DNA from: Verrucomicrobiales bacterium
GTDB taxonomy: Bacteria; Verrucomicrobiota; Verrucomicrobiia; Verrucomicrobiales; DEV007
Assembly (NCBI GenBank): GCA_002698785.1
Contig: PAAG01000053.1
Location: forward strand, 248,001 to 312,000
Direction of reading: 5' to 3'
Length of the DNA: 64,000 nt
In this document: piece by piece, positions 9,097 to 17,371 of the stretch
Layout: the number at the start of each line of letters is the position of its first letter
Position numbering within the stretch: position 1 is the first letter of the stretch
Notes under the pieces: generated by a model
What the model was told of the DNA's origin: nothing
Seen by the model: only the letters and a program-made list of their open reading frames with translations
Database searches by the model: none
Translations under genes and position numbers: made by a program

Positions 9097-10098
9097 ATGA
9101 AGACATTCAGCTCACTTTTTCTTTCTACCACTCTAATTTTTAGCGCAGCCGTGGCGCATTCCCAGGGCATCGGTCACTCTGGCGCAGGCTGGCGTATCAC
9201 CGGAACGGACCCGATTGAGATCTACTACGGGGACCAGCATGTCACCAGCTACAATGCGGGCGTGGAAGAGGGGAAACCCTTTTTCTACCCTCTGATTGGT
9301 CCGACCGGAGAAAACATGACTCGTCACTGGCCGATGAAAGAAGGCTTCGATGACGAAGCTACCGATCACATTCACCATCGTGGTATGTGGTACGGTCTGG
9401 GAAAGGTGAATGGCCTCGATTTCTGGCACTTTCACGGAGATGACTCGAAGAAGGACAAGACATTCGGCATCATTCGTCACAAGGGAATGAACGGCGTTCA
9501 GATGTCGAGTGACGATATCATCTTCAAGACGAAGTCGGAGTGGCTCTCATACGATGATCAAGAGAAGAGAATCATGTCGGATCGCCGGGAATTCGAAATC
9601 TCTTACCGGGAAGACGGAGCACTGGTCATTGATACAAAAATCACGCTGATCGCTGATGCGGGAGACGTGACGATTCACGACGATAAAGAAGGTGCTTGGT
9701 CGATTCGGACAATCCCAACCCTTCGTCTGGAGGGGGATCATGCCAAAGGCAACATCGTGAACAGCGACGATATAGAAGGAAAGGAAGCTTGGGGTAAGCG
9801 AGCCAAGTGGGTCGACTACTACGGCACCGATCGTGCCGGTAACCCTGTTGGGATCGCCATTTTCGACAATCCGGAGAATCCAAGATACCCTACCTGGTGG
9901 CACGCTCGCCACTACGGTCTATTTACGGCAAACCCATTTGGGCAAGGGCATTTTGAAAAGGAAACGCCTGAGGACGCCGGGAATTTCACCATCAAAAACG
10001 GCGAGGAAGTTACTTTTCAATATCGCACCATTTTTCATAAGGGAACCCCTGAGGAAGCCAGCATCGCTGAGTCATTCAAAGAATATTCGGGCGAGTAG
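9097..10098 (+). CDS. DUF6807 (PmoA-like) secreted protein
   Basis: A 333-residue protein of the DUF6807/PmoA family, common in PVC bacteria near sugar isomerases and dehydrogenases; the role is not established. The start at 9097 gives a normal Sec signal, MKTFSSLFLSTTLIFSAAVAHSQ. The body shows family hallmarks TDHIHHRGMWYG, FWHFHG, GNPVGIAIFDNPENPRYPTWWHARHYGLFTANPFG and a final TFQYRTIFHKG. The two His-rich stretches suggest a metal or sugar site. It is transcribed away from the sugar isomerase gene, with which it probably shares a promoter region. Confidence 0.8.
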   Translation: MKTFSSLFLSTTLIFSAAVAHSQGIGHSGAGWRITGTDPIEIYYGDQHVTSYNAGVEEGKPFFYPLIGPTGENMTRHWPMKEGFDDEATDHIHHRGMWYGLGKVNGLDFWHFHGDDSKKDKTFGIIRHKGMNGVQMSSDDIIFKTKSEWLSYDDQEKRIMSDRREFEISYREDGALVIDTKITLIADAGDVTIHDDKEGAWSIRTIPTLRLEGDHAKGNIVNSDDIEGKEAWGKRAKWVDYYGTDRAGNPVGIAIFDNPENPRYPTWWHARHYGLFTANPFGQGHFEKETPEDAGNFTIKNGEEVTFQYRTIFHKGTPEEASIAESFKEYSGE

Positions 10099-10107
10099 TG
10101 CAAAAGA

Positions 10108-10130
10108 AAGCCGGAGATGATCTCCGGCTT
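10108..10130. terminator. Perfect 10-bp hairpin between converging genes
   Basis: AAGCCGGAGA and TCTCCGGCTT pair perfectly around a 3-base loop, between the DUF6807 gene and the convergent L,D-transpeptidase gene. It can serve as a bidirectional terminator. The T run is weak on both strands. Confidence 0.6.
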
Positions 10131-10163
10131 CTACGACACTGATGTGGATCTCCGTGGGGCTGT

Positions 10164-10727
10164 TCAGGCCCCGCCCCAACTGCTGTAGACGTTCACACGA
10201 GTTCCGTAGCTCGTGTTGTCATAGATGACTTGAGCAGCACTCGAAGGAAGTCGAATGCAGCCAGCAGAAGCTGGATATCCGGGCAGGTGACCTGCGTGAA
10301 CCCCGTAGGCGCTTCCGCTGAGACGCATCCAGTAGGGCATCTCTACACCGTAAATGGTGGACACCTTGCCGGAACGGACCTTCTCGGAAATACTGAAACT
10401 CCCGCGAGGAGTCCATTTGCCCGGGCGTGCGGTGGAGACTGGAGTGTCTACCGCGATCTTCCCATCTACGAGCAAGTAGCCTCTCTGGTCGGCCACGTCG
10501 ATGACGACGCGAGTATTTCTGCCAGTGCTCTGTGATAGAATGGCAGGATTAATTCGAGCTCCGCTATTATGCCGTTCAATGGACGGTTTCGTGCGTAGCC
10601 CGCGCTGAAACGTGCTTCCGTTTCGCGTGGAACTGGCCTGATCACTCGAAGGAGTGCAGGACGTGATAAACGATGCCCCTAATGCTAGAGACAACGAGAG
10701 TACAACAGAGAGGACTCTTCTCTTCAT
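10164..10727 (-). CDS. L,D-transpeptidase (YkuD) lipoprotein
   Basis: YkuD enzymes make 3-3 peptidoglycan cross-links or attach proteins to peptidoglycan. The 187-residue protein starts with a lipoprotein signal, MKRRVLSVVLSLSLALGASFITSC, with Cys as lipidation site. The catalytic domain spans about 70-187: TRVVIDVADQRGYLLVDG, VSTARPGKWTPRGSFSI, then GVHAGHLPGYPASAGCIRLP. The nucleophile Cys and the Arg of GCIR are present, but the usual SHGC reads SAGC, so the His directly before the Gly is replaced. A long low-pI linker lies between lipidation site and domain. Confidence 0.88.
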   Translation of the reverse strand: MKRRVLSVVLSLSLALGASFITSCTPSSDQASSTRNGSTFQRGLRTKPSIERHNSGARINPAILSQSTGRNTRVVIDVADQRGYLLVDGKIAVDTPVSTARPGKWTPRGSFSISEKVRSGKVSTIYGVEMPYWMRLSGSAYGVHAGHLPGYPASAGCIRLPSSAAQVIYDNTSYGTRVNVYSSWGGA

Positions 10728-10787
10728 GGACTGTCTGGTTTGTGTGTTTACGGTTGTGTCGTGTGTGTGCCACTACCGTAAACTGAA

Positions 10788-10817
10788 ATTATCAAAAATA
10801 CAAATATTTATGATAAT
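10788..10817. promoter_or_regulatory. Inverted repeat ATTATCA-N16-TGATAAT
   Basis: The same half-sites as at 5058-5079, here upstream of the L,D-transpeptidase gene and just past the fabV stop. It may be an operator or a weak hairpin. Two occurrences are too few to decide. Confidence 0.25.
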
Positions 10818-10838
10818 TTTACAACCAGCCATCCGTTA

Positions 10839-12023
10839 TTACTCAGAAGGTAGAGGTCTTTCAGGATTGGTTTCTGCCTCGTAGTCAACGCCTTCGAGTC
10901 CGAATCCGAAGAGCTTGAGGAATTCACTTTTGTATCCTGAAAAATCAGAAAGCTCGGAAAGGTTCTCAGTGTCGACTTTTTCCCAGGCTTCTGCTACAGC
11001 CGCCTGGACATCGTCGCGCATCTCCCAATCGTCGATTCGGATCCTGTTGCGATCGTCCAGTGTGGGAGCCGAGCCGCTGGCGAGGTGGTCGGCAAAGAGG
11101 CGCTCGATCTGCTCGATGCACCCCTCATGGAGATCGGCCTCTTTCATCACCTTGTAGAGAAGGGAAATATAGAGCGGAACGACCGGTATCGCCGAGCTGG
11201 CCTGGGTCACAAGTGCTTTGTTCACAGATACGTAGGCAGTGCCATCTCCGAATGACTCATTCATTCGGGATGCAGAGTCCTCAAGATGTTCTTTGGCCTT
11301 GCCAATAGTTCCGTTTGTATAGATCGGGAAGGTCAACTCGGGTCCGATGTAGGAGTATGCGACCGTTGTGAACCCATCGGCGAGAACTCCGGCTTCTTTC
11401 AGTGCGTCAATCCACAGTTCCCAGTCTTCGCCACCCATTACCTTCACGGTGTTGGTGATTTCCTCGTCCTCTGCAGGTTCGATCGTTACGGAATCAACCT
11501 CACCGGTGTCTGTGTTCAGATTCTTCTGAGAATAAGGAGCGCCTATCGGCTTCAATACCGAGCGGTAGGTCTCTCCCGTCTTCGGGTCTGTTCGGCGGGG
11601 AGAAGCGAGGCTGTAAACAATACAGTCGATTTCCCCGAGATCGGCTTTGATCGCTTCGATGACTTGCTCCTTCATTTCGTCGGAGAAGGCATCGCCGTTG
11701 AAGCTGCGTGCGTAGAGGCCGGCTTCTTTTGCGGCATTCTCGAAAGCTACCGAATTGTACCAACCTGCGCTCCCGGTTTTTCTTTCCGTTCCTGGTTTCT
11801 CGAAGAAAACACCGATGGTTGAGGCGCCGCCTCCGAAAGCAGGAACGATTCGCGAGGCGAGTCCGTATCCCGTGGAAGCACCGATCACGAGGACCTTCTT
11901 CGGAGAATCCTCAAGTGGCCCTTTGGATTTCACATAGTCAATCTGGGACTGCACATTCGCGGCACAACCTTCAGGGTGTGCAGTGGTGCAGATGAAACCT
12001 CGAATCTTCGGAGCAATAATCAT
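10839..12023 (-). CDS. fabV: Enoyl-ACP reductase FabV
   Basis: Catalyses the last reduction of the fatty acid elongation cycle with NADH; FabV replaces FabI in many bacteria and is insensitive to triclosan. The 394-residue length matches the family. Typical segments are [20 protein letters not shown], the nucleotide-binding [35 protein letters not shown] and [20 protein letters not shown]. The catalytic stretch is [20 protein letters not shown], where the Tyr and Lys have the Y-x8-K spacing. No fatty-acid genes adjoin it, and no other enoyl reductase occurs in the window. Confidence 0.96.
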   Translation of the reverse strand: MIIAPKIRGFICTTAHPEGCAANVQSQIDYVKSKGPLEDSPKKVLVIGASTGYGLASRIVPAFGGGASTIGVFFEKPGTERKTGSAGWYNSVAFENAAKEAGLYARSFNGDAFSDEMKEQVIEAIKADLGEIDCIVYSLASPRRTDPKTGETYRSVLKPIGAPYSQKNLNTDTGEVDSVTIEPAEDEEITNTVKVMGGEDWELWIDALKEAGVLADGFTTVAYSYIGPELTFPIYTNGTIGKAKEHLEDSASRMNESFGDGTAYVSVNKALVTQASSAIPVVPLYISLLYKVMKEADLHEGCIEQIERLFADHLASGSAPTLDDRNRIRIDDWEMRDDVQAAVAEAWEKVDTENLSELSDFSGYKSEFLKLFGFGLEGVDYEAETNPERPLPSE

Positions 12024-12129
12024 GGGGTCTTTCGTGATTTTAGACTTTCGGCAGGAATACCAGTGCTGTGGGCAAAAAACAACCGCTTTGTCGACCTGGG
12101 TTGTCCAGAAAAAGCGAAAGCCAAAAGAA

Positions 12130-12160
12130 AACCCGCTGCCAGCGTAACCGGCAGCGGGTT
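12130..12160 (-). terminator. Rho-independent terminator downstream of the DUF5069 gene
   Basis: An 11-bp stem (AACCCGCTGCC with GGCAGCGGGTT) is followed on the minus strand by TTTTCTTTT. It lies about 30 bases past the DUF5069 stop and would separate that gene from fabV. Confidence 0.8.
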
Positions 12161-12191
12161 CTTGAAAACAGTCAGCTAAGCGAGATGTCGC

Positions 12192-12632
12192 TTACTTGAG
12201 TTCCTGAGCGTAAAAGATCGCCCAGTCATCGAGATTGTTCAGGTTTACGGCATCTTTGATCGTGCCGTCATCCTCTTTGCCTGCGGCATCGAGGATTTCC
12301 TTACGAGTGTCGTCGTCGTGGATGTATCCTGTAATCGCTGCGTTCAGCTTATCAACGGCATCCTGATCAAGGGAGCCGCCCTTTTGTTGGAGAATCCAGT
12401 TTTCGAGTTCGATGTAGGAAGGCTTGGAGTCAGCGATAAAAGCTTCGAAGTCAGCTTTGTCGATTCCAAGGCCGTCGAGAACCATCTGGTCGTATCCGGC
12501 TCCGATAGCAGGATAGTCAGGATGAAGTTTCCCGGTAGCGCCAAGGGAAGCCTTGAGCCAGAGACGAGGAAGATGAAGAACTCCGAGAGGGCCCTTAGTT
12601 CCAGAACTAATAAGAGGGACAATGTTGCTCAT
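12192..12632 (-). CDS. DUF5069 domain protein
   Basis: A 146-residue protein of the DUF5069 family, common in Verrucomicrobiota and cyanobacteria and without known function. The family pattern is visible in GPLGVLHLPRLWLKASLGATGKL, GYDQMVLDGLGID, SYIELENWI and DDDTRKEILDA. It has no signal peptide or membrane segment, so it is cytoplasmic. It is followed by its own terminator and appears monocistronic. Confidence 0.8.
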   Translation of the reverse strand: MSNIVPLISSGTKGPLGVLHLPRLWLKASLGATGKLHPDYPAIGAGYDQMVLDGLGIDKADFEAFIADSKPSYIELENWILQQKGGSLDQDAVDKLNAAITGYIHDDDTRKEILDAAGKEDDGTIKDAVNLNNLDDWAIFYAQELK

Positions 12633-12817
12633 TGGTATCTGTAGGTCGGTTCAATAGGTTTTTGTGGCAGCATTCTTCTGCCGTTTGGTGGAGGGAGACT
12701 ATGAGTTGGCAGATTTCACTTCAATCAAATTCCGCACCTGATCCCGTGCCGTAATTGCCCCAAAAGGCGCGTAAGATGCCCTTGCACCTTCTTAGCGGTT
12801 GAGACTATCATTGCCGC

Positions 12818-13567
12818 ATGAAGATCGACTTCGGTGCCGCTTGTAAGGATCTGTTCTCGACGGAGAAAAAATGGAATACCATTCTCGGATTGGCTGTGTG
12901 TACGATCATTCCGGTCGTCGGTCCTCTGGTGGCACTTGGATATCTGTTTCGACGATTTTCACGTGAGCGCAGTGGGTTAGGCAAAGATGATTTCGATTTC
13001 AGCTACTTTAGCAACTATTTGACGGCTGGAGTCTGGCCATTTGTCTCAACATTGGTGCTGACGTTCTGCGTCATGCCCTTGGTATTCTTAGCTGAGATTC
13101 CGATTTTCGGTGCTGTATTCGTTGCTGAGGAGAATGAAGTGCTAGCCATCATTCTCGGGGTGGTTGGGTTCATTCTCTATATTGCCGTCCTGATTCTCAT
13201 AACATTGCTGACCTATCCCGTGATGCTTCGCTCCGGTTTGATGATGGATTTCAAAGCCGGTTTTTCCAAGTCGTTCATTTTGGGGTTTATAAAGAAGGTG
13301 GGGGGAAGCCTTCTCCTGTGGATCTTTGTGATCGCATTACTTGCATATCCAGCAATGATCATGGGAGTTCTCGCATTTTTTGTCGGCGTATTTGTTGTGG
13401 CTGTATGGATCCAGTTTGCGATGTTCCACCTCCTGTTCCAGCACTACGATTTATATCTGCATCGCGGCGGGGAACCCATCGAGATTAATCCTGAGTTAAT
13501 TCAGGATATTGGGAATCCACCTCTTCCGCAAACGTCGCTGCCGACGAGTCCTGAGCTACCTCAGTAG
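12818..13567 (+). CDS. DUF4013 membrane protein
   Basis: A 249-residue integral membrane protein with about five or six hydrophobic segments, including TILGLAVCTIIPVVGPLVALGYL (split around the Pro), WPFVSTLVLTFCVMPLVFL, AIILGVVGFILYIAVLILI and AMIMGVLAFFVGVFVVAV. The GY-FRR-F start and the repeated amphipathic layout match DUF4013, a family of unknown role. The C-terminus is Pro-rich. The preceding 185 bases hold no other gene. Confidence 0.7.
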   Translation: MKIDFGAACKDLFSTEKKWNTILGLAVCTIIPVVGPLVALGYLFRRFSRERSGLGKDDFDFSYFSNYLTAGVWPFVSTLVLTFCVMPLVFLAEIPIFGAVFVAEENEVLAIILGVVGFILYIAVLILITLLTYPVMLRSGLMMDFKAGFSKSFILGFIKKVGGSLLLWIFVIALLAYPAMIMGVLAFFVGVFVVAVWIQFAMFHLLFQHYDLYLHRGGEPIEINPELIQDIGNPPLPQTSLPTSPELPQ

Positions 13568-13585
13568 GGCTGCTTTGTCGGAGTT

Positions 13586-14746
13586 TCAGCGAGGGACTTC
13601 TTTGATGAAATCCTTTGCGGCCACTCCGAGTTCAGTACGAAAGTGGGCATTCATTTGTCTCGTACCGCTGTAGCCGCAGCGCTTAGCTACATCGCCCGGA
13701 GTAAGGTCAGGCTCCTCAGTGAGAAGGCGTTTTGCTTCACGGATTCGCAGACGAAAAATAAAAGAGCGAGGGGTGCAACCCAGCTGTTCCAGAAAGGCAT
13801 CTTCCAGCCATCGCCGGGAGCGGGAATTGGAGTCAACCATATCAGAAACACCGACGGGCTCACGGTAGTTTTCCCGAACCCATTCGACCGCTGTCAAGAG
13901 GTCGGGGTGATCCACGGCGAGGCTGTCGGTCGATGATCGCTCACGGAGTGCGCCGGGCTCGACGATGCGTTCTTCAGGGGGAATTGGTTTATTCTGAATC
14001 AGTCGATCCAGCAATCGAGCTGCCTGGGTGCCGATTTCAGTGTCGTTTCTTTCGATGCTTGTCAGGGGAGGGCGGCAGGATTCGCAGGCTGTGGTGTCGT
14101 TGTTGACTCCGATCACCGCAATGTCTTCCGGAACACGAAGGCCTACCCTCTCGCACGCACGGATGACCATGGCGGCTCGTGGGTCGTGCGCAGCCATCAC
14201 CGCAAAAGGAGGCTTAAGCGTTCCCAGCCAAAGTTCCAGTTCGCCCTGACCAGTATCCCAACGGGTCTTCTGGCCAAAGGTGGCAGGCACATGCAGAACC
14301 GAACAATCCAGTCCACGAGCTTCGAGTTCATTGCGAAACCCTGACTCATAACAACTCGAATACCATACGTCAGTGACTCCGTAGAACCCGAACCTCCGGT
14401 ATCCTCGGTCAAGCAGATGCCAGGCTGCCATTTGGCCGATGCGCTGGTAATCCGGGCGCACCCTGGGAAACACAGGGTCCTCTGCTGCTCCTGACAGATT
14501 CACCACAGGGCATTTCAAGGATCGCAAAACGCGAATGTCTTCCGCACTGTTCGCGAGACAAATCACTCCATCGCCGTCCCATCCCTCTAACGCAGTAGGC
14601 GGAAGATAGTGGGTTTCCGGACTGATGAGAAATCTCCAGTTGGTGTGCCGCTCTGCATAATCGCGAATGCCTCGAACGACTCGTTCGAGGTGGGTGATTC
14701 CTACGTTGATCGCAAGTGCGATCTCTAATGGGGCGCGACGGCTCAT
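13586..14746 (-). CDS. XylR-type AraC family transcriptional regulator
   Basis: A 386-residue regulator with an N-terminal periplasmic-binding-like sugar sensor (about 1-275; GDGVICLANSAEDIRVL, GQMAAWHLLDRGYRRFGFYG, VIGVNNDTTACESCRPPLTSIERND) and a C-terminal AraC double helix-turn-helix (about 285-386; SRSRRWLEDAFLEQLGCTPRSF, DVAKRCGYSGTRQMNAHFR). This is the XylR/D-xylose regulator architecture widespread in Verrucomicrobiota. It is divergent from the cytochrome c / beta-propeller operon, which it may control. The inducer cannot be read from sequence. Confidence 0.88.
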   Translation of the reverse strand: MSRRAPLEIALAINVGITHLERVVRGIRDYAERHTNWRFLISPETHYLPPTALEGWDGDGVICLANSAEDIRVLRSLKCPVVNLSGAAEDPVFPRVRPDYQRIGQMAAWHLLDRGYRRFGFYGVTDVWYSSCYESGFRNELEARGLDCSVLHVPATFGQKTRWDTGQGELELWLGTLKPPFAVMAAHDPRAAMVIRACERVGLRVPEDIAVIGVNNDTTACESCRPPLTSIERNDTEIGTQAARLLDRLIQNKPIPPEERIVEPGALRERSSTDSLAVDHPDLLTAVEWVRENYREPVGVSDMVDSNSRSRRWLEDAFLEQLGCTPRSFIFRLRIREAKRLLTEEPDLTPGDVAKRCGYSGTRQMNAHFRTELGVAAKDFIKEVPR

Positions 14747-14827
14747 AAGTAACTGTTGCGCAAATCTGCACTTTTTTGCAGAAATTGTCCATTGTGCGTT
14801 TTATTTCTTCAGCAGATTGTTGGAACG

Positions 14828-15901
14828 ATGAACTCCCGAAACCTCCTCTTCCTTCTGGGGCTACTGTCCCTCGTTGCGTTTCCCGTGGCCGGGGAAGACC
14901 GATTTATCACCCTGAGCAATTTGCCCATGGGGACTCGTGAGAAGCCTCTCGTGCTCCGCACCTATTTTCCTGATCCAGGCCTCACCCGCGAAGTTCTTTC
15001 CAATCATGACTTGGGATATCGGGCTCGCAAATACTCTCCGGGAAAAGGGGACGTAGATGGATTTGTCGATCCGATATTGGGAATTCCTGGCGCAATAGGC
15101 GTCAATTTCGGCCCTGATCTTTCCATTTGTTGGGATGCCACGGAATGCAGGCTTCTCTATGCCTGGCGGGGGGGATTCCTTGATATGACGAACTACTGGG
15201 GAGAGCCTGAGAGTGGTCGGCGGAAAGGGTTTGGCTACATTCCCGAGCTCGTGGGGGAATTGATATTTGTCGCGAAGGGATCGCACCCTCTTGGCATTTT
15301 CGATCAATACACCGAAATTCTCGCCCCGGAATTCAAGGGCTATCGAGTCATCGATGGAGTTCCGGAATTCCATTACACTGTTGGTGAAGCGGACGTCCGA
15401 GTGAAGATTGAACCGGGCACTGAGCCGATGAGCATCGTGAAACATTACACAGTCAAAGCGCCTGGAGAGGTCGGCTACTACGAGACAGGCTACAAAATCA
15501 AAAAGACTGATGACAAAGACGGAACGTTTTCCGTCACCATCCAGGGTAAGCCTGTTGTAGGAATGGGGGGCGCGGCAGAGGAGCAAGAGTATTCCACAGA
15601 GAAACCAAATGTGGAATGGGGAGCTGCTCTATACACGAACCTCGGATGCTTGGCCTGTCACAGCACCGATGGGACCCGCGGGCATGGGCCGACTTTTGCC
15701 GGGCTGTATGGTGAAGAAGTTCCGATTACTGGAATGGACGAGAAGGTAATTGCTGACGATGCCTACATTGAGGAATCGATTGTGAATCCTACCGCAAAAG
15801 TCGTGGAGTCCTATCCGCCTGGATACATGCCTCCTTACCCAATCGGGAAGAAAGAAATCAAATCGCTGACAATGTTCATCAAAACCCTCGCGAACGAATG
15901 A
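14828..15901 (+). CDS. Secreted protein with C-terminal cytochrome c domain
   Basis: A 357-residue periplasmic electron carrier. The start at 14828 gives the signal peptide MNSRNLLFLLGLLSLVAFPVAG. Residues about 25-250 form a beta-rich domain without recognised function. The C-terminal cytochrome c domain has the haem site CLACH (in TNLGCLACHSTDG) and a likely axial Met in YMPPYP. The stop overlaps the next start (ATGA), so it is co-translated with the beta-propeller protein. The pair resembles cytochrome / sorbosone-dehydrogenase-like units of PVC bacteria, in which the propeller protein is oxidised through the cytochrome. Confidence 0.8.
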   Translation: MNSRNLLFLLGLLSLVAFPVAGEDRFITLSNLPMGTREKPLVLRTYFPDPGLTREVLSNHDLGYRARKYSPGKGDVDGFVDPILGIPGAIGVNFGPDLSICWDATECRLLYAWRGGFLDMTNYWGEPESGRRKGFGYIPELVGELIFVAKGSHPLGIFDQYTEILAPEFKGYRVIDGVPEFHYTVGEADVRVKIEPGTEPMSIVKHYTVKAPGEVGYYETGYKIKKTDDKDGTFSVTIQGKPVVGMGGAAEEQEYSTEKPNVEWGAALYTNLGCLACHSTDGTRGHGPTFAGLYGEEVPITGMDEKVIADDAYIEESIVNPTAKVVESYPPGYMPPYPIGKKEIKSLTMFIKTLANE

Positions 15902-17367
15902 AGTCATTTCCTCTCTTAGTAGCCTGTTTGTTAGTTGGCTCCGCTGCGGTGGCGCAGGATGCCTCCTATAAGCTCGAAACCATTCCTTTCCCTGAAGGGG
16001 TTCCGCCCGAGGTAGGAGCTGTCGGCTTCACTCCATCGGGGAAAATTGTGGTCGCATTGCGCCGCAGCGATGTGCTGATCGCAACTCCAACGGAAGATCC
16101 GAAGAAATTTGAATGGAGTCTGTTCGCCAGTGGCCTGCACAACGCCTGCGGAATGCACATTGTCAGCGATAAAGAGATTCTCATCAGCCAGATGCCAGAG
16201 CTGACCCGCTTAATTGATGAAGACGGCGATGGTAGCGCTGACATATACGAGAATGTCGCCTCCCCGTGGGGCATGAGTGGGAACTACCACGAAACGAATC
16301 ACATGGTCCCGGACGGGAAGGGTGGTTATTTCGTCGCGGTAGGTACGGCTTCACACAACGGTCCGGTTTTCTACAACGTTCGTGGAGAATATTCCAAAGT
16401 CGGTCGACGAGGCCGAAACTTTTCGGCGGCCTCCTGGAAGGGGTGGATTCTCCACATCGACGCCGAAGGGAACATGACGCCTTGGGCGAGCGGTTTCCGG
16501 ATGCACAACGGGATCTATCTCGACAGCAAAGGGAACCTCTGGGCTGGTGACAACCAGGGTGACTGGAAAGGGACGACTCCTTTTTACCATGTCGAGAAAG
16601 GGAATTTTTATGGTCATGTCAGTAGTCTGGTGTGGGACCCCGAGTGGAATCCTGAGATCGACCCGCTGACATTGCCATTGGAGGAAATCAACGAGATGAA
16701 GACGGATGCAGCCATTCTCCTCCCTCACGAAATGAATCGCTCCGCATCCGAGCCGATCGAGATTCCAGAAGGGGATGTCTTTGGGCCGTATGCAGGACAG
16801 ATCTTACTACCCGACAATAATGGGGAAAGGATCGCCCGCCTCATGTTGGAGAAAGTCGACGGAGTCTTCCAAGGTGCCTGCACCCAGTTCTATGAGGCAG
16901 AGGGGCTGCACATGGGGAATAACCGAGTCGTATTTAGTCCTGACAATACCACGCTTTATGTCGGGCAGACATCCCGGGGGTGGGGACCGGTTGCTGAAGG
17001 TCTGCAGCGCTTGACTTACACCGGCGAGGCTCCATTTGATATTCATACTATGAGTCTCACGAAAACCGGTTTTCGTCTGACATACACCGGCGAGCTTGGC
17101 GAAGGTGCTGAGAAAGTGGAAAACTTTTCATTTCGTCGATTCCGTTATGAAGACACTTCTCTCTATGGTGGCGATCCTCTCGATGTGAGCGAAATCAAAG
17201 TCACTGACATCCGAAAAGTAGACGGAAAGACATTGGAACTTGATGTGGAGAATCTCGAGCCCGGCGGATGGGTTTACGAGATGACCATGAAGAATGTCGC
17301 TTCAGCAGATGGTAGGTCGCAGCGCACTGGGCTCTTCTGCTACACTGTGAATAAGCTCAAGAAGTAG
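15898..17367 (+). CDS. Secreted beta-propeller protein (sorbosone dehydrogenase-like)
   Basis: A 489-residue protein with signal peptide MKSFPLLVACLLVGSAAVAQ. Repeats such as GAVGFTPSGKIVVALRR, GLHNACGMHIVSDKEILISQ, RLIDEDGDGSADIYENV, GGYFVAVGTASHNGP and GNLWAGDNQGDW fit the propeller of PQQ-like / membrane-bound dehydrogenase proteins. DEDGDG is a typical calcium loop. It has no haem motif of its own. The 4-base overlap with the preceding cytochrome gene suggests an electron-transfer pair. The substrate is unknown, though the divergent sugar-sensing regulator points to carbohydrate. Confidence 0.75.
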   Translation: MKSFPLLVACLLVGSAAVAQDASYKLETIPFPEGVPPEVGAVGFTPSGKIVVALRRSDVLIATPTEDPKKFEWSLFASGLHNACGMHIVSDKEILISQMPELTRLIDEDGDGSADIYENVASPWGMSGNYHETNHMVPDGKGGYFVAVGTASHNGPVFYNVRGEYSKVGRRGRNFSAASWKGWILHIDAEGNMTPWASGFRMHNGIYLDSKGNLWAGDNQGDWKGTTPFYHVEKGNFYGHVSSLVWDPEWNPEIDPLTLPLEEINEMKTDAAILLPHEMNRSASEPIEIPEGDVFGPYAGQILLPDNNGERIARLMLEKVDGVFQGACTQFYEAEGLHMGNNRVVFSPDNTTLYVGQTSRGWGPVAEGLQRLTYTGEAPFDIHTMSLTKTGFRLTYTGELGEGAEKVENFSFRRFRYEDTSLYGGDPLDVSEIKVTDIRKVDGKTLELDVENLEPGGWVYEMTMKNVASADGRSQRTGLFCYTVNKLKK

Positions 17368-17371
17368 AAGG